A stretch of 36,334 bases of DNA, from the NCBI GenBank assembly GCA_026401075.1, contig JAPLNQ010000165.1, forward strand, positions 1-36,334, given 5' to 3'. The notes under the pieces were generated by a model. The model was not told the DNA's origin, did no database searches, and saw nothing but the letters and a program-made list of their open reading frames with translations. This stretch comes from Planctomycetia bacterium (GTDB lineage: Bacteria > Planctomycetota > Planctomycetia > Pirellulales > UBA1268). Shown piece by piece: positions 1 through 9,255 of this stretch (within the stretch, counting starts at the first letter, position 1; the number at the start of each line of letters is the position of its first letter). The translations under genes were made by a program, and so were the position numbers.

Positions 1-1
1 A

Positions 2-886
2 GGACTGCTCCTGCCTGCCGTGCAAAACGCTCGCGAAGCCGGCCGGCGGGCTGTCTGCAGCAGTAACCTCCGCCAGTTCGGGCTCGCGGTACAGGGCTAC
101 GAGTCCAAGAGCAAGCGGCTGCCGAGCAGCCGTACCGCCCAGAGCCTCTCCACCCATGCGGCGATCCTCCCCTTCTGCGAAGAGGCAGCCGCCGCGACGT
201 CAATTGACTGGAATGTCGCCTGGAATCATGCCAACAACACCGCGGCGCGGGCCGTGCGGATCGGCATCTTCACCTGCCCATCCGACCGCACGACGGCGGT
301 GCCGACCGGCTGGGCCGGCACGAACTATCGGGCAAATCAGGGGTCGGGCCTGCTCAATGCGATGGCCCCCACCGACTCGAGCGATCCGAATTTTGGCATG
401 CCCAACCCCAACGGCGTGTTCCTGCCATCGATATCTCTCGCCTACAAGGACATCACCGACGGTCTCTCGCAGACGGCCGCCTTCAGCGAGCACGGGATCG
501 GAGACTTCGACAACGCCATCTCGAGCCCCGCCGACACGTTCTGGCCGCAGACCTATCCAGCGACGCCCGACGAGGCGTTCGCGCAGTGCGAGGCGATCGA
601 CCCCAAAGACCTGCAGTTCCAGCGGGTCAGCGACGTGGGGGCCCCCTGGCTGCAGGGATACCATTCGACCACCATCTACTTCCACGTCGCGCCCCCCAAC
701 AAGCGATCCTGCATGTTTCCCCCGGGACGCATCTCGACGACGGCCAAGAGTCAGCATCCCGGCGGCGTCAACGTCTGCTTCGTCGACGGCTCCGTGCGGT
801 TCAAGGTCGACGCAGTCGATCTGGCCATCTGGCGGGCACTCGGCTCCCGCAATGGCGGCGAGGTCACGCGTGCCAACGACGATTGA
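2..886 (+). CDS. DUF1559 domain protein (pseudopilin-like), 5' truncated
   Basis: The frame is open from the left edge, so the start and most of the hydrophobic type IV pilin-like N-terminal helix lie outside the window. The first visible residues (GLLLPAVQNAREAGRR, then CSSNLRQFGLAVQGYES) are the standard continuation of that helix in planctomycete DUF1559 proteins. A GTG at 20 is internal to this conserved block and is not a believable start. The C-terminal part has the family's H-X9-DG signature: a His, nine residues, then DG (HPGGVNVCFVDG). These proteins are abundant, probably surface-exposed paralogues in planctomycetes; the molecular role is unknown. The stop at 884-886 is 55 bases before the next gene. 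Family assignment is firm, function is not. Confidence 0.9.
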   Translation, partial: GLLLPAVQNAREAGRRAVCSSNLRQFGLAVQGYESKSKRLPSSRTAQSLSTHAAILPFCEEAAAATSIDWNVAWNHANNTAARAVRIGIFTCPSDRTTAVPTGWAGTNYRANQGSGLLNAMAPTDSSDPNFGMPNPNGVFLPSISLAYKDITDGLSQTAAFSEHGIGDFDNAISSPADTFWPQTYPATPDEAFAQCEAIDPKDLQFQRVSDVGAPWLQGYHSTTIYFHVAPPNKRSCMFPPGRISTTAKSQHPGGVNVCFVDGSVRFKVDAVDLAIWRALGSRNGGEVTRANDD

Positions 887-941
887 CCCATCGAGACCGC
901 ACGTGACAAGAGCCTCTCCTCCAGCCTTTCGGATTCTGCCC

Positions 942-2291
942 ATGACGAGCATGACGAGCATGAAGAGCATGATGAGGATGACCTTCTCGATCCTGCTGGT
1001 CGCCATGGCGATGCCGGGGGTCGCCGGCTCTTTGGCGACGGCCGACGAGGCATCGCCGCCCAAGGCCGTGCCGCAGACGAGGCGGCAGATGCTGGACGCG
1101 CTCGAATCGCTCAAGTCCCGCACGCCGCGAATCCCGCTGCCGCCGCCGGATACACGCGCGGCCGAGAATGCCGGCCCGCTGGGAGTCGTCAACAACGGCC
1201 TGATGCGCAGCCACTACCTGCCGGCCGAACTGCGGGCGGGCGGCTTCGCTCGGCAGCCCGATCCGGCGCTCGCACTCGACAATCAGTTCGCCGTCGAGCT
1301 CTTCTGGATCGTTTCGCGTGTCAACAACTGCCAGTATTGCCTTGGGCACCAGGAGGCGAAGCTCGCCACTGCGGGGATGACTGAAGCGGGCCTGCTGGCG
1401 CTCGACACCGACTGGAGGAGTTTCCCGGCGGAGCAACAGGCCGCATTCGCATTCGCCCGCAAGCTCACGTCGACTCCTCATGCCATTACCGACGCCGACA
1501 TCGATGCACTGCGGCCCCATTTCCAGCCGATGCAGATTCTCGGCATCGCGATGCTCGTCGCCCGCTACAACTCGACCAACCGCTGGACCGACAGCCTCGG
1601 CATTCCGCAGGAGGCCCGCCGGGAGTTTCGCTCCCACCTGACCACCGACGAGCAGGATCGACCTTCGCAGGTGACGATCAAGGGCTATCCAACCCGCGCC
1701 GGATTTCGTGACTTCACGGCCTGGAAAACGGCCTTCGACCGGGCCGCCAGTCGGACCTCGCGGCTGCCGCTGGCCGATGCGGCCGCAGTGGCCAAGCTGC
1801 TGGCCACGGACGGCGTGACCTCGGCGCCTCGCGCGTATGAACGCCTACTCGCAAACTTCCCCGTGGCGGGCAGCCCATGGATCACGCAGGTGCGGGCCGC
1901 GGAGTCGGCCGGGCAGCTGCCACGCGACCTCAGGGAAAAGATCGCCTGCGTGGCGGCCAGGGCCGATCAGGCCTGGTACATGCAGCACCGCGGCCGCCAG
2001 GCCCTCCTGGCACGGGGGCTCGACGAGCAGCAGATTTTCGCACTGGGTACGAATCTGGGGTCGAATCTGGGATCGAATCCTGACGCGCCGCCTGCCGAGG
2101 CCGTGGCGCTCGCATTCACCAATAAGCTCACCATCGATCCGCAGGCGATGACCGACGCCGACATCGAGTCGCTGCTCGTCCATTTCACACCGCACCAGGT
2201 GGCCGAGATCGTCTACCACGTCGGCGTGGCGGCCTTCCTCGACCGGCTCACAGAGGCTGCAGGCCTCGGCTGGTCCGAGGAGCAGCCCTAG
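942..2291 (+). CDS. Secreted two-domain AhpD-like (carboxymuconolactone decarboxylase family) protein
   Basis: About 449 residues. A hydrophobic stretch (TFSILLVAMAMPGVAGS) after a Met-rich start suggests an export signal. The first AhpD-like domain carries the redox/proton-relay motif C130-Q-Y-C133-L-G-H136, as in peroxidase-type AhpD proteins. The second half (about residues 300-445) looks like a repeat of the same fold, but the matching site reads W345-Y-M347-Q-H349: both cysteines are lost and the His kept. The start is ambiguous because 942-980 holds six in-frame ATGs (MTSMTSMKSMMRM) in a 9-base repeat and no clear ribosome binding site; I took the first. The frame is also open back to 156, but that part lies antisense-like over the DUF1559 gene in another frame. 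A 12-base repeat (2050-2080) encodes NLGSNLGSNP between the domains. Substrate unknown. Confidence 0.8.
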   Translation: MTSMTSMKSMMRMTFSILLVAMAMPGVAGSLATADEASPPKAVPQTRRQMLDALESLKSRTPRIPLPPPDTRAAENAGPLGVVNNGLMRSHYLPAELRAGGFARQPDPALALDNQFAVELFWIVSRVNNCQYCLGHQEAKLATAGMTEAGLLALDTDWRSFPAEQQAAFAFARKLTSTPHAITDADIDALRPHFQPMQILGIAMLVARYNSTNRWTDSLGIPQEARREFRSHLTTDEQDRPSQVTIKGYPTRAGFRDFTAWKTAFDRAASRTSRLPLADAAAVAKLLATDGVTSAPRAYERLLANFPVAGSPWITQVRAAESAGQLPRDLREKIACVAARADQAWYMQHRGRQALLARGLDEQQIFALGTNLGSNLGSNPDAPPAEAVALAFTNKLTIDPQAMTDADIESLLVHFTPHQVAEIVYHVGVAAFLDRLTEAAGLGWSEEQP

Positions 2292-2321
2292 CCGCGGCTG
2301 GTCCGAGGAACAGCCCCAGCC
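2267..2321 (+). repeat. 28-base tandem duplication across the AhpD-like gene stop codon
   Basis: Bases 2267-2293 recur at 2295-2321 with two mismatches (unit 28 bases, about 1.9 copies). The TAG stop (2289-2291) lies in copy one; the matching position in copy two reads CAG. The second copy fills most of the 33-base gap between this gene and the convergent nadE. It looks like a duplication of the gene's 3' end. Confidence 0.85.
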
Positions 2322-2324
2322 TCG

Positions 2325-4329
2325 TCACAGACCGGCCGCGGCCCGCAGCTCCGCCAGTTCCCGGGCGAAGCCGCCCGAGAGGATCGGGAACCGACACCAT
2401 GTCTTCGGGTCGAGATTCTCGTCGTCGAGATGGAACGACGGGGCGTAGCGTTCCCGCTTCCACTGGTTGCGGCTCCAGAGCGTGAAGAACCGCTCGGTCC
2501 AGAGGGCGAGCTGCCGGGCCGAGTGCGTCGGGAAGTCGACCTGCAGCCGCTGCCAGGTCTCGAGCGGTGTCTGCTTGTCGCGGATGGCGCACCGCTCGGC
2601 GGCATCGAGCACGTCGTAGGGCATGAGATCGGCTTCGTCGGTCTGATGCTCGGCCGGTGGCCGCAGCTCCGCCGTCGGCGCCTGCACGTTGACGGCGTGC
2701 AACGCCGGAAACGAACCGATGCCCTCCGGCCCGGAATGCTCGAGCCAGATCAGCCAACGCCGCAGATAGGCCTTGTCGATACCGGCGATCGGGGCCAGGC
2801 CACCGGAGGTGTCGCCGTCCATCGTCGCGTAGCCGACGGCCGCCTCGGAACGGTTGCTCGTGGAGACGAGCAACGCCCCGCGGATGTTCGCCAGCATCCA
2901 CACCCCCGGAGCCCGTGCTCGCGCCTGGATGTTTTGCAGGGCGATGTCGTCGGTCCGCCAGTCGAGCGGCCGGCCCACGGCCGCTGCGGCCAGGGCACAA
3001 TACGCCTGCACGATGCGGTCCACGTCAAACTCATGGAACTCGGCACCAAGGCTGTCGGCGAGTCCCTTCGCGGCATTTCTGGTCACGGCGCCGGAATGCA
3101 ATGTCGACGCGAATGCCGGCTTCAGCATCACCGGCAACGGCGTCGCCCGAGGCTCCATCCACTGAGGACGGTGCCACCCCGAGCCGGGAGGCCACCGCGG
3201 CCACCGGCATCTCGCGCGCAGCGAACCGCACGGCGAGGGCCACGAGGCTCGCCACGGCGGACGAGTCGGCGCCGCCGCTGGCCGAGACGACGAAGCCACG
3301 CGAGCGGCTCTTCAGCTGGTAGTCGAAGAGCCCGATCGCCACGGCCCGGGCGAATTCCTCCTCCTTCACGTGGGAGCCGGTCTCCCAGGCATCGCGGGCA
3401 TCGCCCGCGGCCAGTTCCCGCTGCGGAGCGAGCACGGGCGGCGTGAACGGAACCGAAACGCATTCACTGTCGCCGTCACCCTTACGATCGGACAACGCCG
3501 GCTCGAGCGACAGCCGCGTCTGCGCCAACCGCGTGGCATCGACATCCACGACGGCCGTCGTGCAGACCTGATCGGTGAAGGAGAACCGCCGGCCCGCGGC
3601 GGCAATCCGGCCGCCGGTGGCGATGATCACCCCGCCGTCGTAGATCGCGCGGCCCGCCTCGTTGCCGAGCAGGTTGGCATACACATAGGTCGCCCCGAAG
3701 GCCCGCGACCCCTCCAGCACGAACCGGCGGCGGATCTCGTCCTTGCCGAAGGCAAAATGGCTCGCGGATGGATTGAGAATCAGGTCCACGCCCCGCGCGG
3801 CCAGCCCCGCCCCGGGCCGGTCAGCCGCCCAGGCATCTTCGCAGATCTCGAAGCCGACACGGATGCCGCCACAGTCGAATCGGAGGTCACCGAGCGGCAC
3901 GCTCCGCCCGTCGACGGTCAGCAGAGCACGCCGCCCTTTCGGCCACGGTCGAAACCATCTCGGCTCGTAGTGGACGCCCTCGCCCGCAAGATGCTGCTTG
4001 CAGGCGATGCCCGTCAGCCGGCCATCCGCCAGCACCGCGGCCGCGTCGTAGACGCCGTTCTCAAACCGCACAGGCAACCCGACGGCCACGACGATGCCGG
4101 TTGTATGCGGCACGATCTCCTCGAGCACCCGCCACGCCATCCGCTGCACGCCCGGCGACTGGAAGGCGTCCTCACAGCCGTAGCCGCTGATGCAGAGCTC
4201 AGGCAGGCAGAGGATCGCGACACCGCGATCCCGCGCCGCCGCGATCGCCGCGATGATGCGGTCACGATTACCGTCCCAATCGAGCGGCGTCTGGTTGAGG
4301 GCGATGCCGCCCACACGGATCAGGTGCAT
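2325..4329 (-). CDS. nadE: Glutamine-dependent NAD+ synthase, reading frame broken near 3135-3200
   Basis: Converts nicotinate adenine dinucleotide to NAD+ using ammonia released from glutamine. The N-terminal nitrilase-type glutaminase domain shows the Glu-Lys-Cys triad: E44 (CLPELCISGYG), K111 (ACKQHLAGEG) and C163 (GFEICEDAW). The ATP-pyrophosphatase P-loop follows (SASGGADSSA, about residue 350). The frame set by ATG 4329 runs into nonsense just after SRLGVAP. The family sequence resumes one frame over with TLHSGAVTRNAA, then LLVSTSNRSEAAVGYATMDG and PIAGIDKAYLRRWL, to the TGA at 2325. The total, 2005 bases, leaves one base over, so one extra or two missing bases lie at about 3135-3200. 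This is either a real inactivating lesion or a sequence error. As NAD synthesis is normally essential, I favour an error or a second gene copy elsewhere. Confidence 0.85.
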
Positions 4330-4442
4330 TGGGATGTATGAAAAAGCGGAAAACGGGAGCGAAGCCGGTCGGGGTCACGCGCAGACGCCGGTGAATTTTG
4401 ACTGAAAGAGTTGGCGAACCATTCCAGAGGAGCATGAAACGT

Positions 4443-4479
4443 CAAAATCCGCCGGCGGCGAGCATGAGCCCCGCCGGCG
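4443..4479 (-). terminator. Candidate intrinsic terminator between speA and nadE
   Basis: On the minus strand a perfect 9-bp stem, CGCCGGCGG paired with CCGCCGGCG (4471-4479 and 4450-4458), encloses a 12-base loop and is followed by ATTTTG. The U-run is short (four), so termination would be weak. It lies about 80 bases after the speA stop and 114 bases before the nadE start, so it could end speA transcripts. Confidence 0.5.
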
Positions 4480-4535
4480 AAGCGGCCGAGCGTGACAAGC
4501 GATAAGCCGATGCAGTCGGGGGGATTCACGAGCGC

Positions 4536-4556
4536 AGCCTGTAGCCTGCAGCCGGC
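4536..4556 (-). repeat. 7-base tandem repeat just 3' of speA stop
   Basis: Three 7-base units (plus strand AGCCTGT, AGCCTGC, AGCCGGC) end two bases before the speA stop codon (4559-4561). Short, and on its own it could be chance. It fits the pattern of short repeats beside stop codons seen elsewhere in this window. Confidence 0.5.
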
Positions 4557-4558
4557 GT

Positions 4559-6437
4559 TCAACCCGGTTCCTCGAGGTAGGTGTAGCCGCCAAGCCCCTC
4601 TTCGTAAAACTTCAGGAACCGGCCCGCCTGGCCGTCGCAGATCCTGCCCTCGCGGACCGCCTGCTCGATCGAGGCCCGCAGTCGCTGCACCAACTGGTTG
4701 GCGTCGAATTCGACATAGTCGAGCACTTCCCGGACGGTGTCTCCCTTGATGACGGCATCGACGACGACCTCGCCCCGTTCGTCGGTGCTGACGTGCACGG
4801 CGTTGGTGTCGCCGAAGAGATTATGGAGATCGCCGAGGATCTCCTGATAGGCGCCGATCAGGAACGCGCCGAGGCTTCACGTCCCGGCGGTCGATGAACT
4901 GATCGATCTTGCCGTCGGAATCGCACGTCACGTCGCCGAGGACCGCATTGTGCGTGGGCCGCTCGCCGAGCCGATGGATCGGCATCACCGGAAAGAGCTG
5001 CTTGATCGCCCAGCTGTCGGGCATCGACTGGAAGAGCGAGAAGTTGCAGAAGTAGGTGTCGGAGAGCGAGGCCTCGAGTCCCTCCAGTTCCTCCGGCATG
5101 AACTCCAGCTGCTTCGACATCTTGGCGATCTTCCGGCTGATCGCCCAGTAGAGGTTCTCCACGGCAGACCGCTGGTCGAGCGGCAGGTAGCCGCTGGCAA
5201 ACAGGTTCATCGCGGTGTCGAGCGACTGTTGCGCGTCGTGATAGCTCTCCAGCAGGTTGCGGATGTTGATGTTTTGGAAGGTTTCCATCAGGTCGTGCAG
5301 CGGCTGCTCGGCATCGGCCGCCGGCTCGACCAGTTCACCGTTGCCCCCCTGCTCCGACACTCCCAGCACGCCGAAGATCAGCATGCTGTGGTAGGCGACC
5401 ACGGCCCGCCCGCTCTCCGAAATGATCGTCGGGTGCGGAACCCCCGCCTCATCGCAGGCGTTCTGCACGTGGTAGACGACGTCGTTGGCGTATTCCTGCA
5501 GGCTGTAATTCACGCTCGATTCGAAGTTCGTCTGCGAGCCGTCGTAATCCACGCCCAGGCCGCCGCCCACGTCGAGATACTTGAGCCCAGCCCCCCGTTT
5601 CACGAGTTCCGTGTAGATCCGCGAAGCCTCGTTGAGGGCCACCTTGATGTGGCGGATGTTCGTGATCTGGCTGCCTTGGTGGAAATGCAGCAGCTGCAGG
5701 CAGTCTTCCATCCCCTTGGAGGCGAGCAGTTCGAGCCCTTTCATCAGTTCGCTCGCCGTCAGGCCAAACTTGCTGCGAAAGCCGCCCGACGCCTGCCAGC
5801 GGCCGCTGCCGCGCGTGGCGAGTTTCACCCGCATGCCGATCCGCGGACGCACGCCGAGCTTTTCCGCGTATTCGAGCACCATGTGCAGCTCGGAAAACCG
5901 CTCCACGACCGGGATGATATGGCGGCCGATCTTCTGTGCGAGCATCGCCGTCTCGATGAACTCGGCATCCTTGAAGCCGTTGCAGATGATGGGCGTATCG
6001 TTGTCGGCCAGCGCGATCACGGCCAGCAGTTCCGGCTTGCTGCCCGCTTCCAGCCCGAAGCGATACGGCCGGCCAAACCTCAGCACCTCCTCCACCACCT
6101 GCCGCTGCTGGTTGACCTTCACCGGATAGACGCAGCAGTAATCGCCGCGGTAGCCGTTCTCCTTCATGGCCGACGCGAACACCCCGTGGATCTCTCCCAG
6201 CCGGTGCTCGAGGATCTCGGCGAATCGCAGGAGGATCGGCAGGTCGATGCCGCGAATCTGCAACCGGTCGACGAGCTGCTTGAGGTCGATGCTCTTGGTG
6301 GGGTTCTTGTCGGGGTGCACCAACAGGTGGCCGGTGGGGCCCACCGAAAAATAGCCGTTGCCCCAACGGGCCACCTCGTAGAGATCGGCCGCATCGGCCG
6401 TGTCCCAGTGTTTGACATCGAGATCTGCTGCTGCCAT
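4559..6437 (-). CDS. speA: Biosynthetic arginine decarboxylase, frame broken near 4862-4880
   Basis: PLP enzyme that turns arginine into agmatine for polyamine synthesis. Visible family blocks are the PLP-lysine region (CCVYPVKVNQQ), HFHQGSQITNIR, the glycine-rich YLDVGGGLGVDYDGS, and the catalytic-Cys block TCDSDGKIDQFIDRRDVK. After RRDVK (about residue 520) this frame drifts to a TAA at 4821. The true C-terminus continues in another frame from LGAFLIGAYQEILGDLHN through GDTVREVLDYV to YEEGLGGYTYLE and the TGA at 4559. Compared with the family, about 14 residues between RRDVK and LGAFLIGAY are missing, so a deletion near 40 bases fits better than a single-base slip. The start is ATG 6437 (MAAADLDVKHW), with GAGAGG upstream. 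An in-frame extension to 6620 is not family-like. Confidence 0.87.
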
Positions 6438-6529
6438 CGACGGCCCTCTCAGCACGCTGCGCGGGAGCGGCATCAAGCGACCGCCTCTAAGTAAGAGTGT
6501 AGCGTTCGCGAGGCGAGGGGCCATGGCAA

Positions 6530-7921
6530 TCACACTGCCGCACGTGACCATGACTTCCTGGAGAAGAGGAGCAGCATCACCGTGCCGCGAACCGTCAGGT
6601 CGGCCGCCATGGCATACCACGCACCAATTGCCGCCAATCCCAGTCCCGGAACGGTGCCTAGCCCGGCCGGCAGCACGATCGATTCCCGGGCCAGAAAGAC
6701 CGCCAGCGGCAGCCTGATCAGCAGCATTCCCAGGAAGTTGACGGCCAACGGCACCCGCGTGGCACCGGCTCCGCGCAGCCCCCCGGAAAACACCATCAGG
6801 AGAGCCAGAGGCGGCTGGGCAAACGCGACGATGCGGACGAGTTGGGCGGTCAACGCCGCCACCTCCGGCTGCCGGGAACCGCCCCCCACGAACCAGGCAG
6901 CCAAGCCGTCTGCCGTCGCGAGAAAACCGATTCCGGCGGCCGACATCAGCGTCATGCAGGCCATGGCCGCCAGCCAGACACTCCGCCGCGCCCGGCGTTC
7001 ATCACCCGCCCCCAGAAACTGGCCGGCCAGCGTGGCCGCCACCACCATGAAGGCACTGCCCGGCAGGAACGCGAGGGATTCGATCGTGATGGCGACGGAG
7101 TGGGCGGCGGCGGCAACATCGCCCAGGCTGTTCACGATCGACAAAAATGCCAGGTGGCACGTGGCGTTGGCCACGGCATCCACGCCGGCGGGAACGCCGA
7201 CGTGCAGGATGCGGCCGAGCCACTCCGTGTCGGGCCGCCAATCCGCCCGCGCCGGCCGCAGGCCCCTGCCCCGTCGGTAGAGCAGCCCAATCACGCATGC
7301 TGCCCCCAGGCAGTAGCCGACGGCCGTTCCCCAGGCCAGGCCCTCCCAGCCCAGCCGCGGCAGGCCGAATGCCCCCACTGCCAGAGCAAAACTCGCCGCG
7401 GCGTTCACGAGGTTGACGACCGACATGGCGAGCAGGCCAGCCCACATGTCGCCCGCCCCACGGAGCACGGCCACGCCAACATGGATGATCATCATCGCCG
7501 GGAGTGCCGGCAGAACGATGGCCAGATACCGCGTGGCCAACGCGGTACTGCCGGAGGGGAGGCCGAGCGCCCGCACAAAACTGTCGCCACAGACGGCCAC
7601 CACGCCCAACACCGCCGCGGTCAGCGCAGCAGCCACGAGCATCGCCTGCGTGGCCGCCCGTCGGGCACCCGGCAGGTCGCCCGCCCCCACGCTCCGCGAC
7701 ACCAGCGCCGTGGCGGCGACGGCAGGAACGGCGAAGAGCCCGGGAAGAAAGCCCAGGCAGTAGGCGACGAGGCCCACGGCCGCCAGATACTCGGCGCCCT
7801 CGAGCAGATTGCCGGCCAACCACTTGTCGGTAAAGCCCACCGACAGCCCCAACACCTGCTCCAAAAGCACCGGCCAGACCAGACGCAGCACCGGCCGGAC
7901 CGTTCCAGTGGTGCTGGCCAC
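6530..7921 (-). CDS. MATE family multidrug/cation antiporter
   Basis: Inner-membrane exporter of the MATE family, which couples Na+ or H+ entry to export of drugs or organic cations. About 463 residues with roughly twelve hydrophobic segments in two halves, the usual size. The N-terminal pattern RLVWPVLLEQVLGLSVGF followed by D-K-W is the conserved first-helix region. Other family-like stretches are RGAGDMWAG in the first half and GGLRGAGATRVPLAVNF in the second. The start codon is GTG at 7921, 29 bases after the DUF1501 stop, so it is likely cotranscribed with that gene. speA follows after 92 bases. Substrate cannot be told from sequence. No truncation seen. Confidence 0.85.
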   Translation of the reverse strand: MASTTGTVRPVLRLVWPVLLEQVLGLSVGFTDKWLAGNLLEGAEYLAAVGLVAYCLGFLPGLFAVPAVAATALVSRSVGAGDLPGARRAATQAMLVAAALTAAVLGVVAVCGDSFVRALGLPSGSTALATRYLAIVLPALPAMMIIHVGVAVLRGAGDMWAGLLAMSVVNLVNAAASFALAVGAFGLPRLGWEGLAWGTAVGYCLGAACVIGLLYRRGRGLRPARADWRPDTEWLGRILHVGVPAGVDAVANATCHLAFLSIVNSLGDVAAAAHSVAITIESLAFLPGSAFMVVAATLAGQFLGAGDERRARRSVWLAAMACMTLMSAAGIGFLATADGLAAWFVGGGSRQPEVAALTAQLVRIVAFAQPPLALLMVFSGGLRGAGATRVPLAVNFLGMLLIRLPLAVFLARESIVLPAGLGTVPGLGLAAIGAWYAMAADLTVRGTVMLLLFSRKSWSRAAV

Positions 7922-7950
7922 GCCGCCCGCCTGCCCAGCCGCCTGTCCGC

Positions 7951-9234
7951 TCAGGAGAACAACTCCTTGATCACCTTGCCGGAGTTGGCAATCTTCATCG
8001 GTCGGCCGTTCTTGGCCGTGAAGGTTGTCTCCAGCGAAATGCCAAGCGACTTGAGCACGCTCGCCATCACGTCTTGCGACGAGTAAGGCTCAGTGACGAC
8101 CTCCTTGCCGTCGGAACTGGTCTCACCCACCACCACGCCTCGCTTGAAACCGGCCCCGCCGACCACCACGCTCCAGCTCCGCGCCCAGTGATCACGGCCA
8201 CCGCCGCCGTTGATATTGGGGGTGCGGCTGAATTCACCCATCCAGATGATGGCGGTGTCGTCGAGCATGCCACGATCTGCCAGGTCGCTTACCAGTGCCG
8301 CCATCGCCTTGTCGAGTTCCGGCAGTTTCCGATCCGCCAGCGTCGGGAAGATATCTGCGTGCATGTCCCATCCGCCGAGATCGACCTCGACGAACGGCAC
8401 TCCGGCCTCGACGAGCCGACGGGCTAGCAGGCAGCCCCGACCGAATCCGGTCGTGCCATACTTTTCCTGCACCTCCTTCGGCTCCTTCATCACCTTGAAG
8501 GCCTCCATCTGCTTGCTCGTCATCAGCTTGACCGTCTTGTCGATCACCTTCTTGTGGTCCTCGGCCGATCCGCCGCGCTTCTCGCCGATGAACTTATTCT
8601 CGATCGTCTCGAGCATTCTCAGCCGCTGGTCCAGCCGGGTGGGATCGATGCCCATGTCGAGGTTGCGAACATTCCCGTTGGAATCGACCACGAACGGCGC
8701 CCACGTCATGCCCAGGAAGCCCGGGCCAACGCTGCCGCTGCCGACGGACACGCAAGGCGGGATCTCCAGGCCGGAAACCTGCTCGGCGAGTTCGTGGGAG
8801 ATCACGGACCCGTAGCCCGGGTGTTCCACGTTGGGATTGGGAACGTAGCCCGTGTGCATGTAGTAGCGACCACGCATGTGATCGGCTTCGCGGGTGCTCA
8901 TCGACCGCACGATCGACATGTGGTGCATCTGCTTGGCCATCATCGGCAGGTGCTCGCAGATGGCAACGCCATCGGCACTGGTGGAAATTTGCTTGAACTG
9001 TCCGCCGGTCGGCGCTCCGGGCTTCAAGTCCCAGAGATCCATCGTGCTGGGGCCTCCGCCCATCCAGAGCAAGATCGCGGCCTTGTGCCGCTTTTTGAGA
9101 TCGGTGGCATTGGCAAGCAGCGAGTTGGTGAACGCGGTGGCGGGAGCGGCCATCGCCGCCGACCCGGCGAGGTGGCTCATAAAGTGGCGTCGATTCATGC
9201 CGGCCGGAAGATCGAACATGCTGGACATGGTCAT
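7951..9234 (-). CDS. DUF1501 protein with Tat-type signal (alkaline phosphatase/sulfatase-like fold)
   Basis: About 427 residues. The N-terminus has a twin-arginine type leader (NRRHFMSHLAG, then an Ala-rich hydrophobic run), so export of a folded protein is likely. DUF1501 hallmarks are KAAILLWMGGGPSTMDLWD, READHMRGRYYMHTGY, VEVDLGGWDMHADIF, IIWMGEFSRTP and GGGGRDHW, with metal-ligand type Asp/His residues of the alkaline phosphatase superfamily. These genes are multicopy in planctomycetes and are usually paired, as here, with a DUF1549/DUF1553 gene (stop 21 bases upstream of this start). The substrate is unknown; a role in polymer or sulfated-glycan turnover is often suggested but not shown by this sequence. 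ATG 9234 was chosen; ATG 9228 or 9219 would also keep the leader. Confidence 0.88.
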   Translation of the reverse strand: MTMSSMFDLPAGMNRRHFMSHLAGSAAMAAPATAFTNSLLANATDLKKRHKAAILLWMGGGPSTMDLWDLKPGAPTGGQFKQISTSADGVAICEHLPMMAKQMHHMSIVRSMSTREADHMRGRYYMHTGYVPNPNVEHPGYGSVISHELAEQVSGLEIPPCVSVGSGSVGPGFLGMTWAPFVVDSNGNVRNLDMGIDPTRLDQRLRMLETIENKFIGEKRGGSAEDHKKVIDKTVKLMTSKQMEAFKVMKEPKEVQEKYGTTGFGRGCLLARRLVEAGVPFVEVDLGGWDMHADIFPTLADRKLPELDKAMAALVSDLADRGMLDDTAIIWMGEFSRTPNINGGGGRDHWARSWSVVVGGAGFKRGVVVGETSSDGKEVVTEPYSSQDVMASVLKSLGISLETTFTAKNGRPMKIANSGKVIKELFS

Positions 9235-9255
9235 GGTTCCTGGAAAGGGATCGCT

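Noticed and set aside
156-941. Upstream in-frame extension of the AhpD-like gene
   Set aside because: It is the third-frame reading of the DUF1559 gene, Arg/Pro/Ser-rich and without a signal peptide; the real protein starts at the Met cluster near 942.
4950-6494. Long plus-strand open frame opposite speA (about 514 codons)
   Set aside because: Antisense shadow of a clearly conserved gene in high-GC DNA; its translation is His/Arg/Leu-rich without any recognisable domain.
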